From Larix kaempferi (lineage: Eukaryota > Streptophyta > Pinopsida > Pinales > Pinaceae), in NCBI GenBank assembly GCA_027924585.1, contig BSBM01000361.1, positions 62,649,501 to 62,713,500 of the forward strand: DNA of 64,000 nucleotides, read 5' to 3'. The notes under the pieces are model-generated. The model was not told the DNA's origin. It ran no database searches and saw nothing but the letters and a program-made list of their open reading frames with translations. Shown here in pieces: positions 11,082 through 21,956 of this stretch; within the stretch, counting starts at the first letter, position 1; each line of letters opens with the position of its first letter. The position numbers were made by a program, and so were the translations under genes.

Positions 11082-11452
11082 TTCAAATCTCACTTGCTCC
11101 TTGGTAGCCTCTAGACTTCTTATGCACTTCTAGATTTTATATTCTGACTTTATTATTAGATTTCACAAACGCTTCTAATATGGTTGGAAAATAAACCATA
11201 TATTATTTTTAAGAAACTACCCGTGGTTTCTATATTTTCTTTTCTTTTTACTTCTTTTACTTCTTTGTTTTTTTTCTTTTCTTTTCTTTTCTTTTTACTT
11301 ATTTTACTTCTTTGTTTTTTTCCTTTTTCTTTTGCCTTTTTTTTTACTTTTTCCTTTTTTCCTTCTAATTGGTCAAAGACAACAATTTTAGGGAAACCCT
11401 AGGATAATGGTTAAAAACCATAATATGGCCAAAAACCTGGATCATGAACATA
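11082..11452 (-). other. LTR-A leader between primer site and Copia-1 insertion
   Basis: Reading leftward from the primer site, a leader of about 370 bp. Its most obvious feature is a T-rich tract on the plus strand (11225-11360), made of TTTTC and TTTTACTTC blocks partly duplicated (TTTTACTTCTTTG occurs twice). This is an A/G-rich tract in the element's own RNA. No gene seen. Confidence 0.5.
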
Positions 11453-11464
11453 GCTCTGATACTA
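11453..11464 (-). promoter_or_regulatory. LTR-A primer-binding site
   Basis: Plus-strand GCTCTGATACTA, read on the minus strand as TAGTATCAGAGC, is one base off the initiator tRNA-Met site and lies beside the 5' LTR. It sets the orientation of LTR-A. Confidence 0.75.
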
Positions 11465-11465
11465 A

Positions 11466-11632
11466 AGTTACAACCTATCTGGTTGTACTCGAAACTATCC
11501 AAATGGACAAGTCACCCAATTGATAATAATTCCATAGTAAAAATATAATTGCTGAATAATTGATAAAATGTATAAAAGATGATGTCTAGAATGAATGGTG
11601 TAGCCCGAATAAATAGGATCACATGGTGACTA
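11466..11632 (-). repeat. LTR-A 5' LTR, truncated
   Basis: Matches the left part of 2293-2635 with a 77-bp deletion after ACCCAATTGA, and stops where the LINE-2 poly-T starts. The remaining roughly 100 bp (from CACCAAAGGG to the LTR end) is not found on the far side of LINE-2. Confidence 0.75.
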
Positions 11633-11780
11633 TTTTTTTTTTTAACAAGAATGGGTAATTTTTATTAAGAGTAGAACACGGTTGGGCTTACGCCTAATCA
11701 ACCCATCTTACAAATCCAAAAAGCTTGAATTTCAGATACTTTCTGATTCCAACAATTACAATGTACGTGGAACTTCCGGC
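11633..11780 (-). other. LINE-2 3' UTR and poly-A tail
   Basis: About 150 bp after the ORF2 stop, ending in the A tail. No further reading frame is present, in contrast to LINE-4, which has a third frame here. Confidence 0.7.
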
Positions 11781-14700
11781 TTACAGAATGGGAGCCCAGA
11801 CAGGAGTTTCTTCATTCTGAATCAGTTCAACAGGGGCTAACCGACAACCCACATTAGCCCTATAATCCGCTTCCTGATTTAGACTCTGAAGGATGTGGAA
11901 ATAGGAAGCTGAGTTGAAATTTTGCAGCATTTTTCAGAGATGTTGCAATGTCTTGTTTAACACTGCATTATTGAATTGCCCATCAGTGTTTAAGAGTTTG
12001 ATTAAGATTTCCGAATCTCCAAAAATCTGGATATCATGCTCTCTATTTCCTTGAGCTAACTGACTGGCCTTGAGAAGACCTAGTAATTCAGCCATGTTGT
12101 TTGAACACTGCCCTAACCCCCAGCTGAAATTGCCCTTAAAATGACCATCAGGAGCATAGAATACCCCTCTGGCTCCAGCTCTCCCTGGATTTCCTTTAGC
12201 TGCCCCATCGAAAAAAATAGTATGTTTTCTTTGATTCTTCCACCACTGACATAATTCGATTTCACTGTACCGAAGCCGCCATTCCGGCTAACTATTTGGG
12301 CGAGCAAGGGTATTTATCCTTGTACATTGCATAGTATTTCCAATCCAATTGATTTCAGCGGGAAGAAGCTTGTGGTTTTTATTTAATGGGTGATTTTCCA
12401 CCATTTCCTCAAGCAATGCCTTAGCTTTTGCTACTACCACAGCAGGGGTGCTCATATTGTTTTGGAAGATTCTGTCATTTCTGGCAAGCCACACTTCCCA
12501 GCAGAGGTATTTTGGAACTGCATTCCAAACCTTCGTCCATAAATATTTACTCTTATTGCTCCGAGGATTATGATCATTCCATGTGGAAAAAAGACATACC
12601 ACATTGCATTGAGCTGGAGCTTGAACCCTGAGTCCTAGTAGAGCTAGCTGCCACACCTCCTGCATGAATGGGCATTCTATAAACACATGGTCAATTGTTT
12701 CCTCGGCATTCTGACAAAGGGAGCATCTGTGCGGTCCTATAATTCCTCGCTTTGCAAGGTTCTCACCTGTCAATATTATTCTGTGCACTAGTACCCAATT
12801 GAAATTTTTTATTTTGGGAATACAAAAAGAATCCCATACCTGCTTCCAGATAGCATTAGCTTGTGTCCGAGGGTGCTGCATCTGCAGAGCAGCAAATCCA
12901 TAGGCTACTTTGTATTCACCTGTCATACCCCAGCCCCAATGATCTGTTATTCTTTTGTGCACTGGAGCTAATCCAGAGAGAGCTGCCAACAGCAAATTCG
13001 ATTGCTCACTCATCCTATCTGGCGGCCTGGGTATATTCCAATCGAGCCAATTCCCATTCTGATCCCAAGTTATAATGTCTGCTAGCCTATAGATGTCATG
13101 CTGGATGAGCCAGCAACGCAGCTCTTTGAACTCCTCATGCTGACAGAGAAGAAGACATCCCATAATTTTGTCATTCCATAAAGATATTCGGTTTCCATTT
13201 CCTGGAATGCGATATAGCTGTTTTTTAAAAAATTTCCAACTCTGGCTGCACAGTTTCCAAGTCGTGGTTCCTTTTTTAACTGTAGCTTCCTCCATGCTGA
13301 TTTCTGTTACATCATTCATATATTTATTGATGAGAATTCTGCTTACCGGATGATTAGAATTGGAAAAAATGTTCCACAACAACTTTCCTCCAATAGCCAG
13401 GTTCTCAAGTCTTGGGTCTCTTACTTGTAGACCTCCTTCATTAAAAGGTTTTTTCACGACATCCCAACCCACTAAGTGAATTTTTCTTTGGTTCCCACTT
13501 CCTCCTTGCCACAAGAAGGTTCGCATGAGCTTTGCAATTTTCTCAGCGACCCATTTGGGTGCCAATAAAAACGCAGCTTGGTATAGAGGCAGAGAGGAGA
13601 TGACTGACTTAATTAGAATTAACTTTCCTGCTTTGGTAAGCCACTTCCCTCCCCAGGCTGTTATTCTGGATTTAATTTTGCTGATGACCTCCATCCAATG
13701 TGTGGCCTTGGTAATGCCCAGAGTTAATGGCAAACCCATATATTTGATGTTGTCCCAATTTACAAAACCTGTAAAGCCTAAATGACGAGCTATTCGCTGG
13801 ATGGTGGCATGGTTCACATTCCAGCCATACACTGCACATTTCCTTTTATTAAGAAGTGCTCTAGATGCTCTGCAAAAAATTTGAATAACATCATCAAATG
13901 CCCTTGCTATTTTGACCGAGGCTCCTCCCAATAGAAGAGAATCATGGGCGAATAATGAATGATTTATGGGCTCAAGATTGGGCGTTACTCTTATGCCTGG
14001 AACTTTTCCTGCAACCTTCTCAAGATTCAATTTTCTGCTAATAGAATCGAACATCAAAATGTATAAGAAAGGGGACAGAGGGAAACCCTGCCTTAACCCT
14101 CGGGAGCTTTGGAAGTATTTGGCAGGCCTACCATTTAGAAGAGGCGCTATCTAAGGCCTGCCTATGCAGGCTTTGATCAGGCTAACGAATTCGACACTAA
14201 ATCCAAAAGATAGAAGAATTTGAAACAAGAAGGAATGTCTTACCCGTTCGAAGGCATTAGCCATGTCCAACTTGATAATCATTCCTTGTTCATTACGTCG
14301 GTGGCTGGAGTGAATGGTTTCCTGCACTATAGTCACATTGTCCATGATATTCCTGCCTTTCACGAACCCACCCTGATTGGAGGAGATGAGATTGCCCAGC
14401 AATGGCTTGATTCTATTGGCGACTAGTTTTGACAGAATTTTATAGGATGTGTTACACAAAGAGATAGGCCTAAACCTATCGAAGGTTCCAGGATTAGTTT
14501 CTTTCGGGATTAAGGCCAAAAAAGTAGAATTTATGCTGCCTCCGACCTTGGCTTTTTGGAGGAAGCCCCTGACCATTCGGATTAAGTCCACCTTAATTAA
14601 ATCCCAGCAAATTCTGTAAAAGTGTATGGAAAAGCCATCCGGACCCGGGGATTTGTCCGGCTCCATATTCCAAATAACATTACTTATTTCAGTTTCGGTG

Positions 14701-16028
14701 AAGGGTTTCAATAGTCCTGCATTCTCGTTCTGTCCAATCAGTCTTGGAATGTTGTCAAGAAATTATGTAAACTCCCCCTTCGTGTCCACTCCTTTTTCAG
14801 TGAAAAGATCCTGATAGTGAGAGGTTGCTGCCTCTTTTAATTGATCTATTTCATTATAGATAGAGTCATCAACAACAATGATTTCTTCCAAATGGTTACG
14901 AGAGAGTCTAGCATGAAATTGTTTGTGAAAAAAAGGTGTGTTTCTATCTCCCGATTTCAGCTAGAGAGTTCTCGATTTGAGTCTCCAAAATTCCTCCTCC
15001 TACCTGAAAGCTTGCAGAGTGATGCGTTGGGCTTCTTGTTCCATTTGAATGGAAGAATGTGTTATTTCTTTGAGTTCCATATTCATTTGCAATTCTGTCA
15101 ACTGTTTGGTATATTGATTGCAGCTCGTAGATGAAGCAGTGGGATGTTTTATCCAGGATTTTAGAGCTACTTTGGTAGCCTTCATTTTTTGATCTCAAAC
15201 ATAGCTGGGTGATCCAATAACAGGAATTCTCCATGCTTTATGTACAATTTACTCAAATCCATCTTTGTCAGCCCATAAAGGATTGAACTGGAAGGGAATT
15301 GGTCCCAAATTTTTTTCATCTTCAAATTGCAGCAAAATGGGCTTGTGGTCCGATGTTAATTTTTGCAGAATTTTAGATGAGATGATCTTTTTCCCAAGCA
15401 AAAAAGAGCTCTGTATTAAATATCTATCCAACTGAGTAGATATGTGTTGATCCCCCACCCGATTGTTGGTCCAGGTATATAATCCTTTTTTTGGTTTGAT
15501 ATCTAATAAGTGCCAATACTGAAGAAGGTCTTTAACATAAGGAAGGATCTGATCTCTACTTATAATTCCTCCCTGTTTTTCCTTAGGTTCGAATACAAGA
15601 TTGAGATCTCCTGTGAGAATTAAATTCTTGGGGGATCTAGATTCGAGGAAGAGAGACAAATATTTCCAACACTCTCTCTTTTCAGCATAAAAAATAGGGA
15701 CGTATAAATTGACAAGGGCATAGGACGTGTTACTCACTTTATGCTTGAGGTCGGTGAAGATCCAATGCTGAGTTTCATAAGAACTTTCAAGATGGAATTT
15801 ATCCTCTTCCCACATAGTATCTAGCCCTCCAGAGGATCCCCTAGCACTGACATCTCTCCCGGAATTCTTGTTCCACTTCGATTTACTGAGGAGAAGAAGA
15901 GATTCCCCATCAATTTTAGTCTCTTGGAGCATGAGGATCTCAGGAAACTCGGTTTTTACCAGATTTTTTACTGCTTCAATTTTTAATGTATTTCCCAATC
16001 CTCGGCAATTCCAAGAGACTAAACGCAT
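11781..16028 (-). pseudogene. LINE-2 ORF2: endonuclease, reverse transcriptase, zf-RVT, RNase H
   Basis: A 1416-codon frame from ATG 16028 to TAA 11781-11783, collinear throughout but broken by in-frame stops (for example near 15247, 14769, 14151 and after 12300). Domains in order: APE-type endonuclease (SWNCRGLG, QETKIDGE, TGDLN, SDHKP; 16028-15310); RT (DKSPGPDGF, RPISLCN, LDMANAFERV, GLRQGFPLSP); zf-RVT (CSLCQNAEETIDH, near 12720); RNase H (FFDGAAKGNPG, FGDSE; 12220-11840). The RT catalytic box reads FAHD instead of FADD (13941-13952), so a metal-binding Asp is lost. The start overlaps the ORF1 stop in TAATG. Similar to LINE-4 in sequence and order, but a different copy lineage. Inactive. 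Confidence 0.92.
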
Positions 16029-16160
16029 TACTTGCTGGATGATGGGGGTATAGCTCCTCCCTTGGGAGGTCTGTTTCTGGTGTTTCTGCTAATAGACATC
16101 TCAATTGTTGATTGGCTACCTTTCATTTTTTGCCGCTCCGCTTCTTCTGCCCTTGTCTCT
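16028..16160 (-). pseudogene. LINE-2 ORF1, C-terminal end only
   Basis: About 43 codons in a frame different from ORF2, rich in Arg, Glu, Ser and Pro (contains TRAEEAERQKMKG), ending with TAA that shares its last A with the ORF2 ATG (minus 16030-16026, TAATG). The rest of ORF1 is missing because the element is 5'-truncated near 16180. Confidence 0.65.
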
Positions 16161-16191
16161 TGATGAGATAATAGTAGCGCACACATAGTGA

Positions 16192-16390
16192 AAACTGTAG
16201 AAAAATATGATTTTCAGCTGAAGATGTGTGATCTCAGCAGTAACTTATCCAAGGTCAATCCAGCTCTTCCATCCATAGTGTCCTTTTGTGTGATCGACAG
16301 GGTAATGTGATCACGGATGGAGAAGTGCAGATTTGACCTATAACAAGATGCCAATCTGAAGCAACAGAAGTATTAAATACACCCAGTTTA
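16192..16390. other. Unassigned junction segment between LINE-2 and LINE-3
   Basis: About 200 bp with no recognised motif. It does not match the missing part of the LTR-A 5' LTR. It could be original flank or a third-party insertion. Confidence 0.3.
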
Positions 16391-18174
16391 CCTAGTCATA
16401 AGCCTTGACTAGATCCATTTTTAGGATTAGTGACTTGAGATGTTTTGATTTTATGGAAAGAAGAATTTCTTGAGATACCCCAACCACATCTAAAATTTGG
16501 CGATTTGCCAAAAATCCAAATTGCTCTTTTGAAATTACTTCAGAAAGTTTTGGCTTCAAAGTATTAGCAATAATTTTGGTGATCACTTTATATGCCAAGT
16601 TGCATAAGGCAATAGGCTTGAAGTCATTAAAAGTAGTCAGTTTGTTGCATTTCATAATTAAAGTCAGTAATGTAGAATTCAACCCTTTATACATAAAACC
16701 TTAAGATTTGGAATACTGAATCACGACGAGTAAATCTTGGCCCATAATATCAAAAAATCCCAAAATAGCTCCACTGTCCAGCCATATGGACTGAGGCTCT
16801 CGTCCTTTGCAAATTTTTTTAGCACTTTTGCAACCTCCTCCAAAGAGATTGGTTTACAAAGGTCCAAACCCTCATCAACAAAAAAGAAAGAAGGAAAATG
16901 ATTGATAACCTTCATCTAATCATTAATTCGAGATGTTCCAAGATCCTTAAAGTGATGGGAGAAAAACTAAATTGCAACCTTCTCTAAGTCACCTTGTGAT
17001 TTAACCAAATTACCTTCTTCGTTTGAAATTTCCCAAATTGCATTATAATTTCTTATGTATGAGGCAAATCTATGAAAAAATTGGTGTTTTCATCACCAAG
17101 TGCCACCCAAGTGGCCCTACTCTTCAACCGCCAAGCATATTCCTCCTATTCTAAGATTCCTTTTTTTCTTTGTTCCAGCATTTGCAATTCCAATTTTTCC
17201 TCTTCTGTGAAAATACCTGCAGGGTTGAGTTCAAACTTAATCCTGATTCGATTCTCAATCATCTCTAGATCCTCCTTATCTCTGGCTTTCTTGCGCTTTT
17301 CCCAATCCATCACTATCTTCTTCATATTTTTTAACTTATTAATCAAGGCCTCCATGGGATTTAAATCATCAGGAGTATTAAAAGACTGCCAAATTTTTTA
17401 TACCAAATCACATAAATCACTATTTTTCATCCATGAATTATTAATTTTGAATGGATATTTCTTTTTGGACTTGAGGTCGTCAATTTGAAGCATAATAGCC
17501 TAGTGATCAGAGATGTTTGAACTTTCCACCCAAGATATGAATTTATGAATACTGTTGCATAAATAATCTGCCATTAAAAAGTGGTCCAGTCGCTTCTCGG
17601 TGCCATGAATTCCACACCTCTTATTATTCCAAGTAGCGCACAATTTCATAGGCTTGATGTCAATGAGGTTGTTTCTCTGAAGCAGATTGCTAAAGTACTC
17701 AGCTAAGTCATCCGCTTGAGCTGAGATACCCCATATTTCAGAAGCAAATAACATGAAGTTTAAATCCCCAATGACGATCAAATTTGGAATTCTCATAATG
17801 CCGTTGATATCCAGATTGTTCCGAAGAAATTCCCTATCCTTATAGGGACCATACAGATTGAGGATAGGTAATTTTTGATCAAATTCAAGGATTTTAACTT
17901 CCATAAGGATACCTCCAATTGATTTGAATGCCTTGAAATTTGTTACATATGGATTCCATCCTGATAGCAGACTGCTAGAGTGGCCGATTGCATCAATAGC
18001 ATAGAAAACCCAAGTAGGCAATATTTTTGAAAAAACATCAATAACAGTTTGTGAGTTGCAAAGGGTTTATTGAATTAAAATTATATCATGATTAGTAGTA
18101 ATCAAGAATCTGGAGAGGGCCCTAACCTTCCCAACCTCTTTGATTCCATAGATGTTAAAGGAAAGGAAAGGCAT
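16391..18174 (-). pseudogene. LINE-3 ORF2 N-terminal half: endonuclease and start of RT
   Basis: ATG at 18174 (minus). The endonuclease spans 18174-17500 with NIYG, LNLYGPYKD, IGDLNFML, TWNNKRCG, RLDHFL and a terminal ISDH corresponding to the SDH catalytic motif. A charged linker with coiled-coil character follows (17355-17146, many Lys and Glu). RT N-terminal motifs come next (a DESLSPYGWT version of the usual DKSPGPDGF, then KPIALCNLAYK and LKMDLVKAYD), ending at 16391. Several stops and frameshifts break it (near 18070, 17499, 17380, 17145, 16720). Inactive. Confidence 0.82.
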
Positions 18175-19460
18175 TAAGCACCACTGGTGGCGGGAAAATT
18201 TGCTCTAAGGGCCCAAGAAGTGATATCATCTTGGAGAAGTCTATCAGATAAGGGGATGAAGGAATTGCTTACCTCGGAATCTTGTTCAGAGTTAGGTTCA
18301 CCATGATTATATTTCTTTTTCTTTCTCTTTCTGATAATATCATTTTGACATTTGATGGAAGACAAAGGGATAGTCTCAGATCCAGAAGAAGGATTTTTTG
18401 AAAAAACCTCCAAAGGAGATTTATGGAAACTGTGCACAAGGGTGGAAATTTCGGGCTGAAGAGACTAAGGGAAGGTTAAAGGGTACTGACCTGATTTTGT
18501 AAGAAGTGAGGTATTCAAGGGAGGGATCTCAAGATTCACGGGCTTAGGGACATCATCCGAACAAGTAACCCTAGACTCATCACTGGTAATCTTTGATCTA
18601 TCCATCAATAAAGGGAAATCGGGCACAGGGTCTTCTTGAGATGACAGGAAAAGGGTTTTTGGACTTATAGTAGTAGAATATTTCGGAGCATATGGGGAAA
18701 CAAAAAAACCTGAGCTTTTTCTAATATCTAAAGACTTTTCAGCAGAAAGATAAAAATCAAGCTCCTCTTTGGATACCCCTTCATAATGCGTGGAAGATAA
18801 TGAATTTGACTTACTAGAAATTCCATTACGAGGCGAAGGAACATGAATAACATTGGTTGCAACATGAACTGCCCAATCTGAGGCTGAACCTTCCATGGAA
18901 ATAGTAGTGAGACTATCACCCCAGAATAAAGTAGGACACCAAGCCCTCACATGACCTGTGTCCCTGCAGTATAAACCTATGAAAGGGATGTTCCTATAAT
19001 CGAGCCTTTGTACAAATTTCTTCTTCCCCCAAACAATCTCTACAACATAAAGGAGTCCCTTGGTGATATCAAATTCGACCAAAACTGACATTATTTTCTT
19101 CTCAACACCAAACAACATCTGCTTCTCCATTCTTACAAATTTACCCAGGAAATTTGCAAGGTCTTCGAAAACATTGCTAATCCACAGTTCCAGTGGAAAA
19201 CTGGGCAATAATACCCAAAGATGTCGCTTAGTCAATTTTTCACATAAAGGATTCAAGTTAGTGTGCCATCTATTCAAAACAAGAGATCCCTCTTTTATCA
19301 ACTAGATTTTCCCCATAATGGAAGAAATAATCTTAGCAGACAGAAAGACAAAACAAATCCAACCTTTTGCAAGCATATTCGTTCGAGGGGCAAGACCAAC
19401 TATCGATGTCCAATTCTGGTTAACCCAATCTATAAGCTTGACCATAGAAAATTTTGTCCC
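18174..19460 (-). pseudogene. LINE-3 ORF1: DUF4283-like RNA-binding protein with damaged knuckle
   Basis: LINE ORF1 proteins bind element RNA. The N-terminal DUF4283-like part is split over frames (19460-19310), then an open stretch 19301-18465 continues with LNRWHTNLNP, LWVLLPSFPLELW and a CCHC-like motif YCRDTGHVRAWC (about 18975-18940). Its first Cys pair is incomplete, so the zinc knuckle is probably non-functional. A Ser/Pro-rich low-complexity tail follows and the frame resumes after a stop at 18437-18174. Its TAA overlaps the ORF2 ATG (minus 18176-18172, TAATG). Confidence 0.75.
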
Positions 19461-19640
19461 TTAAAATAAATAAAAAATACTAAAACTAGGGGTTTAAAAA
19501 AAACCACAACAAAAAAATAAAGAAATTCCCACTTTTTGTCTTTGTTGGTACTAGGCCACCTGGGGAGGCGGCTGAAACTCCAAGCTGCGACAGTTTTCAG
19601 AAAACCCTAGCTAGGGTTTCAACTAGTCTTAACAAAAAAT

Positions 19641-20304
19641 TTGGATATTTTAAATACCATGGAGTTCCTCAATTCCTTATATAGGATTTACCACATGCAA
19701 TACCATGGGAAAATAACACGGGTCATCCAAAACCATGGGCCCATAAACAACCAACGATAAACCCATTATTGACAGAATAAAGATTACTTTAATCATTTTT
19801 TAATAAAATCTTGGGTGAACTACTCAAGTGTTGATTCCAATGAAATGGGGCTAAAATGGAGTATCCATAGTGAATTGGAGGGAAAAAATATATTACCACA
19901 AATTTTATTAATATTTTTGGATGGGCTAAATAGTTTACAAATTAAAAAATTATTTAATTTTAGGGCGAACTATTTTAAAATATTTTAAAACATTTATATA
20001 TAAAAATAAGCCCATTCAAAATTTAAAACCCTATCATTTTGTCCATGGGTGAATATTTTCCCCTAAAATATTCCTTGTTCATACTGACCTGGCAAAGATC
20101 CAATCCATTCAATGTTTGTTCATATCAACGACCCCCAAAAAGCTTCAAGGATTTTTTTGTTTTAGTAGGGTTTATCATAGATTTGTCTGCAACTTCTCTT
20201 CTATTACTCACCCCCTTGTCGGCCAAAATAATAAGGATTAATTTCATTGGTCCATCGATGCATAAAAAGTTTTTAAGATCCTAAATTAACCCAATATTTC
20301 AGTT
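19641..20304. other. A/T-rich spacer
   Basis: About 660 bp rich in A/T with TTTTAAAATATTTTAAAA-like runs. No motif or LTR end was recognised. Confidence 0.4.
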
Positions 20305-21373
20305 GCTATGCTTTCTACTGCACATTTCACTTAACCCTTCAATGTTGAGTGTGACTCTTATGGTAGACTAGTGTGCCTATAGGGTGATAACATTACCTAT
20401 GGAAGATTCAAGTTGAAGGATAGAGAGAGTTACATGTCTATATACAATATATAAATATTGGCCATACTTCGTGCAATGGATAAATGATAATTCTTCTTAG
20501 GTACAAAATTATTTATTAAACTTGATCATCTCAACCTAAAGCACTTATTGGAATAGGGCAATTTAATAGAGGAACAACATACATTTGATTTCTTGGCTCA
20601 AATATCATGAATTCAAGATGATTTCTAACAAGGGTAAGGAGACTATTATTATTGATGCCGTATCTCAACATGACAAGCTACCAACATTCAACTCCATATC
20701 GGTTAGCTATCCTTCATGGGTATGCCAACTCATCACAAAGTACATCCATGATCCTCCTATAACTCAACTTCAACTATACATTCTAACTAGTAACAAGGGC
20801 CAACATTGGACTAATAGAAATGTTGTTATCCTTTTAAAAATTGCCTATAATTTTGCATGGATATCCTCTTATTACACAACCTCTTCAACATGGGCATGCC
20901 TCACTGTTTGTTGGTCATGTGGATTTCCAAAAAACTTATATAAATGTCTCCTTTGACTTCTATTGGCCAAAAATGAACTCTAATGTTGAGATATTTGCGG
21001 CCAAATCTAACACTTCTCAATGCCATAAGGTAGAGACTATTCCTTACCCTAGTCTTCTCTACTGTAATTCCATCCCTAACTAGAAGTGGGAAGAGCTATC
21101 CATGGAATTTATCATTGGAATACCACTCTATGTAGGTAAGGATGTTTTCTTTGTGGTGCTTTATCACCTAACTAACGAAGTATTCACATTCCATTTCCAT
21201 AAATTCTACGGTATGTGATTTATTCTTTAATATAATCTGTAATATCCATCAACACCCCCATTGCATAATTTGTGATAAAAGATCCCAATATTGTCATCAA
21301 TTTTTGCAATAACCTTTCAAATTAGTAGGGGTCACCTTTAATATTGTGAGTATTGCATATCACCCTCAAACAT

Positions 21374-21956
21374 ATGGGAAAATCAAGGTGGTGAACGAGT
21401 GTGTCAAGCAATTGTTCAAATGTACATAGGATATCAACATGGGAAATGGGTTAGGTTGTTACTTATTGGAGAATATTGGTATAATACCTACCATTCTTCT
21501 ACCAAAATGTCACCCCCTTCGAGTTATTATATGGATTTGAGATCCCATCATCAAAGGATGGGATCATTCAAATTGTTAGAGTCGCTATTGCAACTAACCC
21601 TCTAAAGGAAATACAAAACATTCTTTACCTCCTGGAGGCCAACTTGTACATGGGTAGAAATTGCACAAAGCAATAAGTTGATTAGAGAGTCCATTTTATA
21701 GGTTGAATATCTTTTTGAGTAGGATGGAAATACCTGTTATGGAAATACCATAACAGGTATTTCCATCCTACTAAAAAAAATAAGTTGATTAAAATTGATC
21801 ATAACTAAAGATAATTTGCATATGGCTATATGATCTTTATTCTATTGTGACCATTCAAGCATACCACTTTATTATAAGAATAAGCTCTAGCCTTAGTTTA
21901 ATGGTCCATGGGTGTATGTGAATATTGGAGAGGTGGCATATGCACTCAACATTTTC
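21374..21956 (+). repeat. Direct duplication flanking LTR-B, left copy
   Basis: Runs from ATGGGAAAATCAAGG to the first base of LTR-B. It matches 29156-29632 almost base for base; without its own 107-bp insertion (94 bp plus one 13-bp TSD) its length is 476 bp versus 477 bp on the right. The two copies abut the two outer LTR ends exactly. Confidence 0.88.
21672..21791. mobile_element. 94-bp A-tailed insertion with a perfect hairpin and 13-bp TSD
   Basis: AATAAGTTGATTA occurs at 21672-21684 and 21779-21791, flanking a 94-bp insert (21685-21778) that is absent from the otherwise matching copy at 29156-29632. The insert ends with a run of A. It carries a perfect inverted repeat: arm 21718-21742, 5-nt loop AAATA, arm 21748-21772, 25 of 25 pairs. 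A-tail plus TSD is what LINE-mediated retroposition of a small RNA leaves. A SINE-like or small-RNA origin is inferred; the family is unknown. Confidence 0.8.

Larger units (their letters stand above)
2293..11632 (-). mobile_element. LTR-A: minus-strand LTR retrotransposon without recognisable pol, interrupted by Copia-1
   Basis: Two related LTR segments in direct orientation (2293-2635 and 11466-11632) flank an internal region. A reversed initiator-tRNA primer site (GCTCTGATACTA, 11453-11464) abuts the right LTR and a reversed polypurine tract (2636-2652) abuts the left one, so the element reads right to left. Removing Copia-1 (4512-11076 plus one 5-bp TSD copy) leaves an internal region of only about 2.2 kb. 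It encodes a coiled-coil-rich protein remnant; no protease, RT, RNase H or integrase was recognised. I infer a non-autonomous element mobilised in trans. The right LTR is cut short by LINE-2. Confidence 0.75.
11633..16181 (-). mobile_element. LINE-2: 5'-truncated non-LTR retrotransposon
   Basis: The poly-A tail (11 T on the plus strand, 11633-11643) marks the 3' end. The order on the minus strand is the ORF1 C-terminus (about 16160-16028), full-length ORF2 (16028-11781) and a short 3' UTR. ORF1 is truncated, as is typical when reverse transcription stops early. A weak target duplication is possible: CACATGGTGA (11620-11629) and CACATAGTGA (16182-16191). It landed in the 5' LTR of LTR-A. Confidence 0.88.
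16391..19640 (-). mobile_element. LINE-3: non-LTR retrotransposon truncated within RT
   Basis: Reading leftward: a 5' UTR candidate (19640-19460), ORF1 (about 19460-18174) and ORF2 (18174 to about 16391). The order and TAATG junction match LINE-2 and LINE-4, but the proteins are diverged and form another family. The copy stops just after RT motif A (DLVKAYD), so catalytic YADD, zf-RVT, RNase H and poly-A are missing. Loss of the 3' half is not a normal integration product and points to later deletion or recombination. Confidence 0.8.
20305..21956 (+). pseudogene. Gypsy-1 pol remnant: RNase H C-terminus and integrase
   Basis: Ty3/gypsy polyprotein fragment with frameshifts. RNase H traces: SYMSIYN (about 20430), DHLNLKHLLE (about 20525), then YEFKMISNKGKE and DAVSQHDK (about 20600-20680). 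The integrase HHCC zinc region is near 20890-21030 (HGHASLFVGH, FYWPKMNSNVEIF), followed by a core fragment (about 21090-21200). The DDE Glu region reads as a decayed HPQT...VVNECV (about 21360), and the C-terminal part carries WYNTYHSST and LLYGFE-like sequence (about 21475-21540). Its last 583 bp recur beyond LTR-B. LTRs were not identified. Inactive. Confidence 0.75.

Noticed and set aside
11184-11402. 72-codon plus-strand frame rich in Phe, Leu and Ser, looking like a membrane peptide
   Set aside because: It is the translation of a T/C-rich tract in the LTR-A leader; any such tract gives Phe/Leu/Ser, and no start context or conserved motif supports it.
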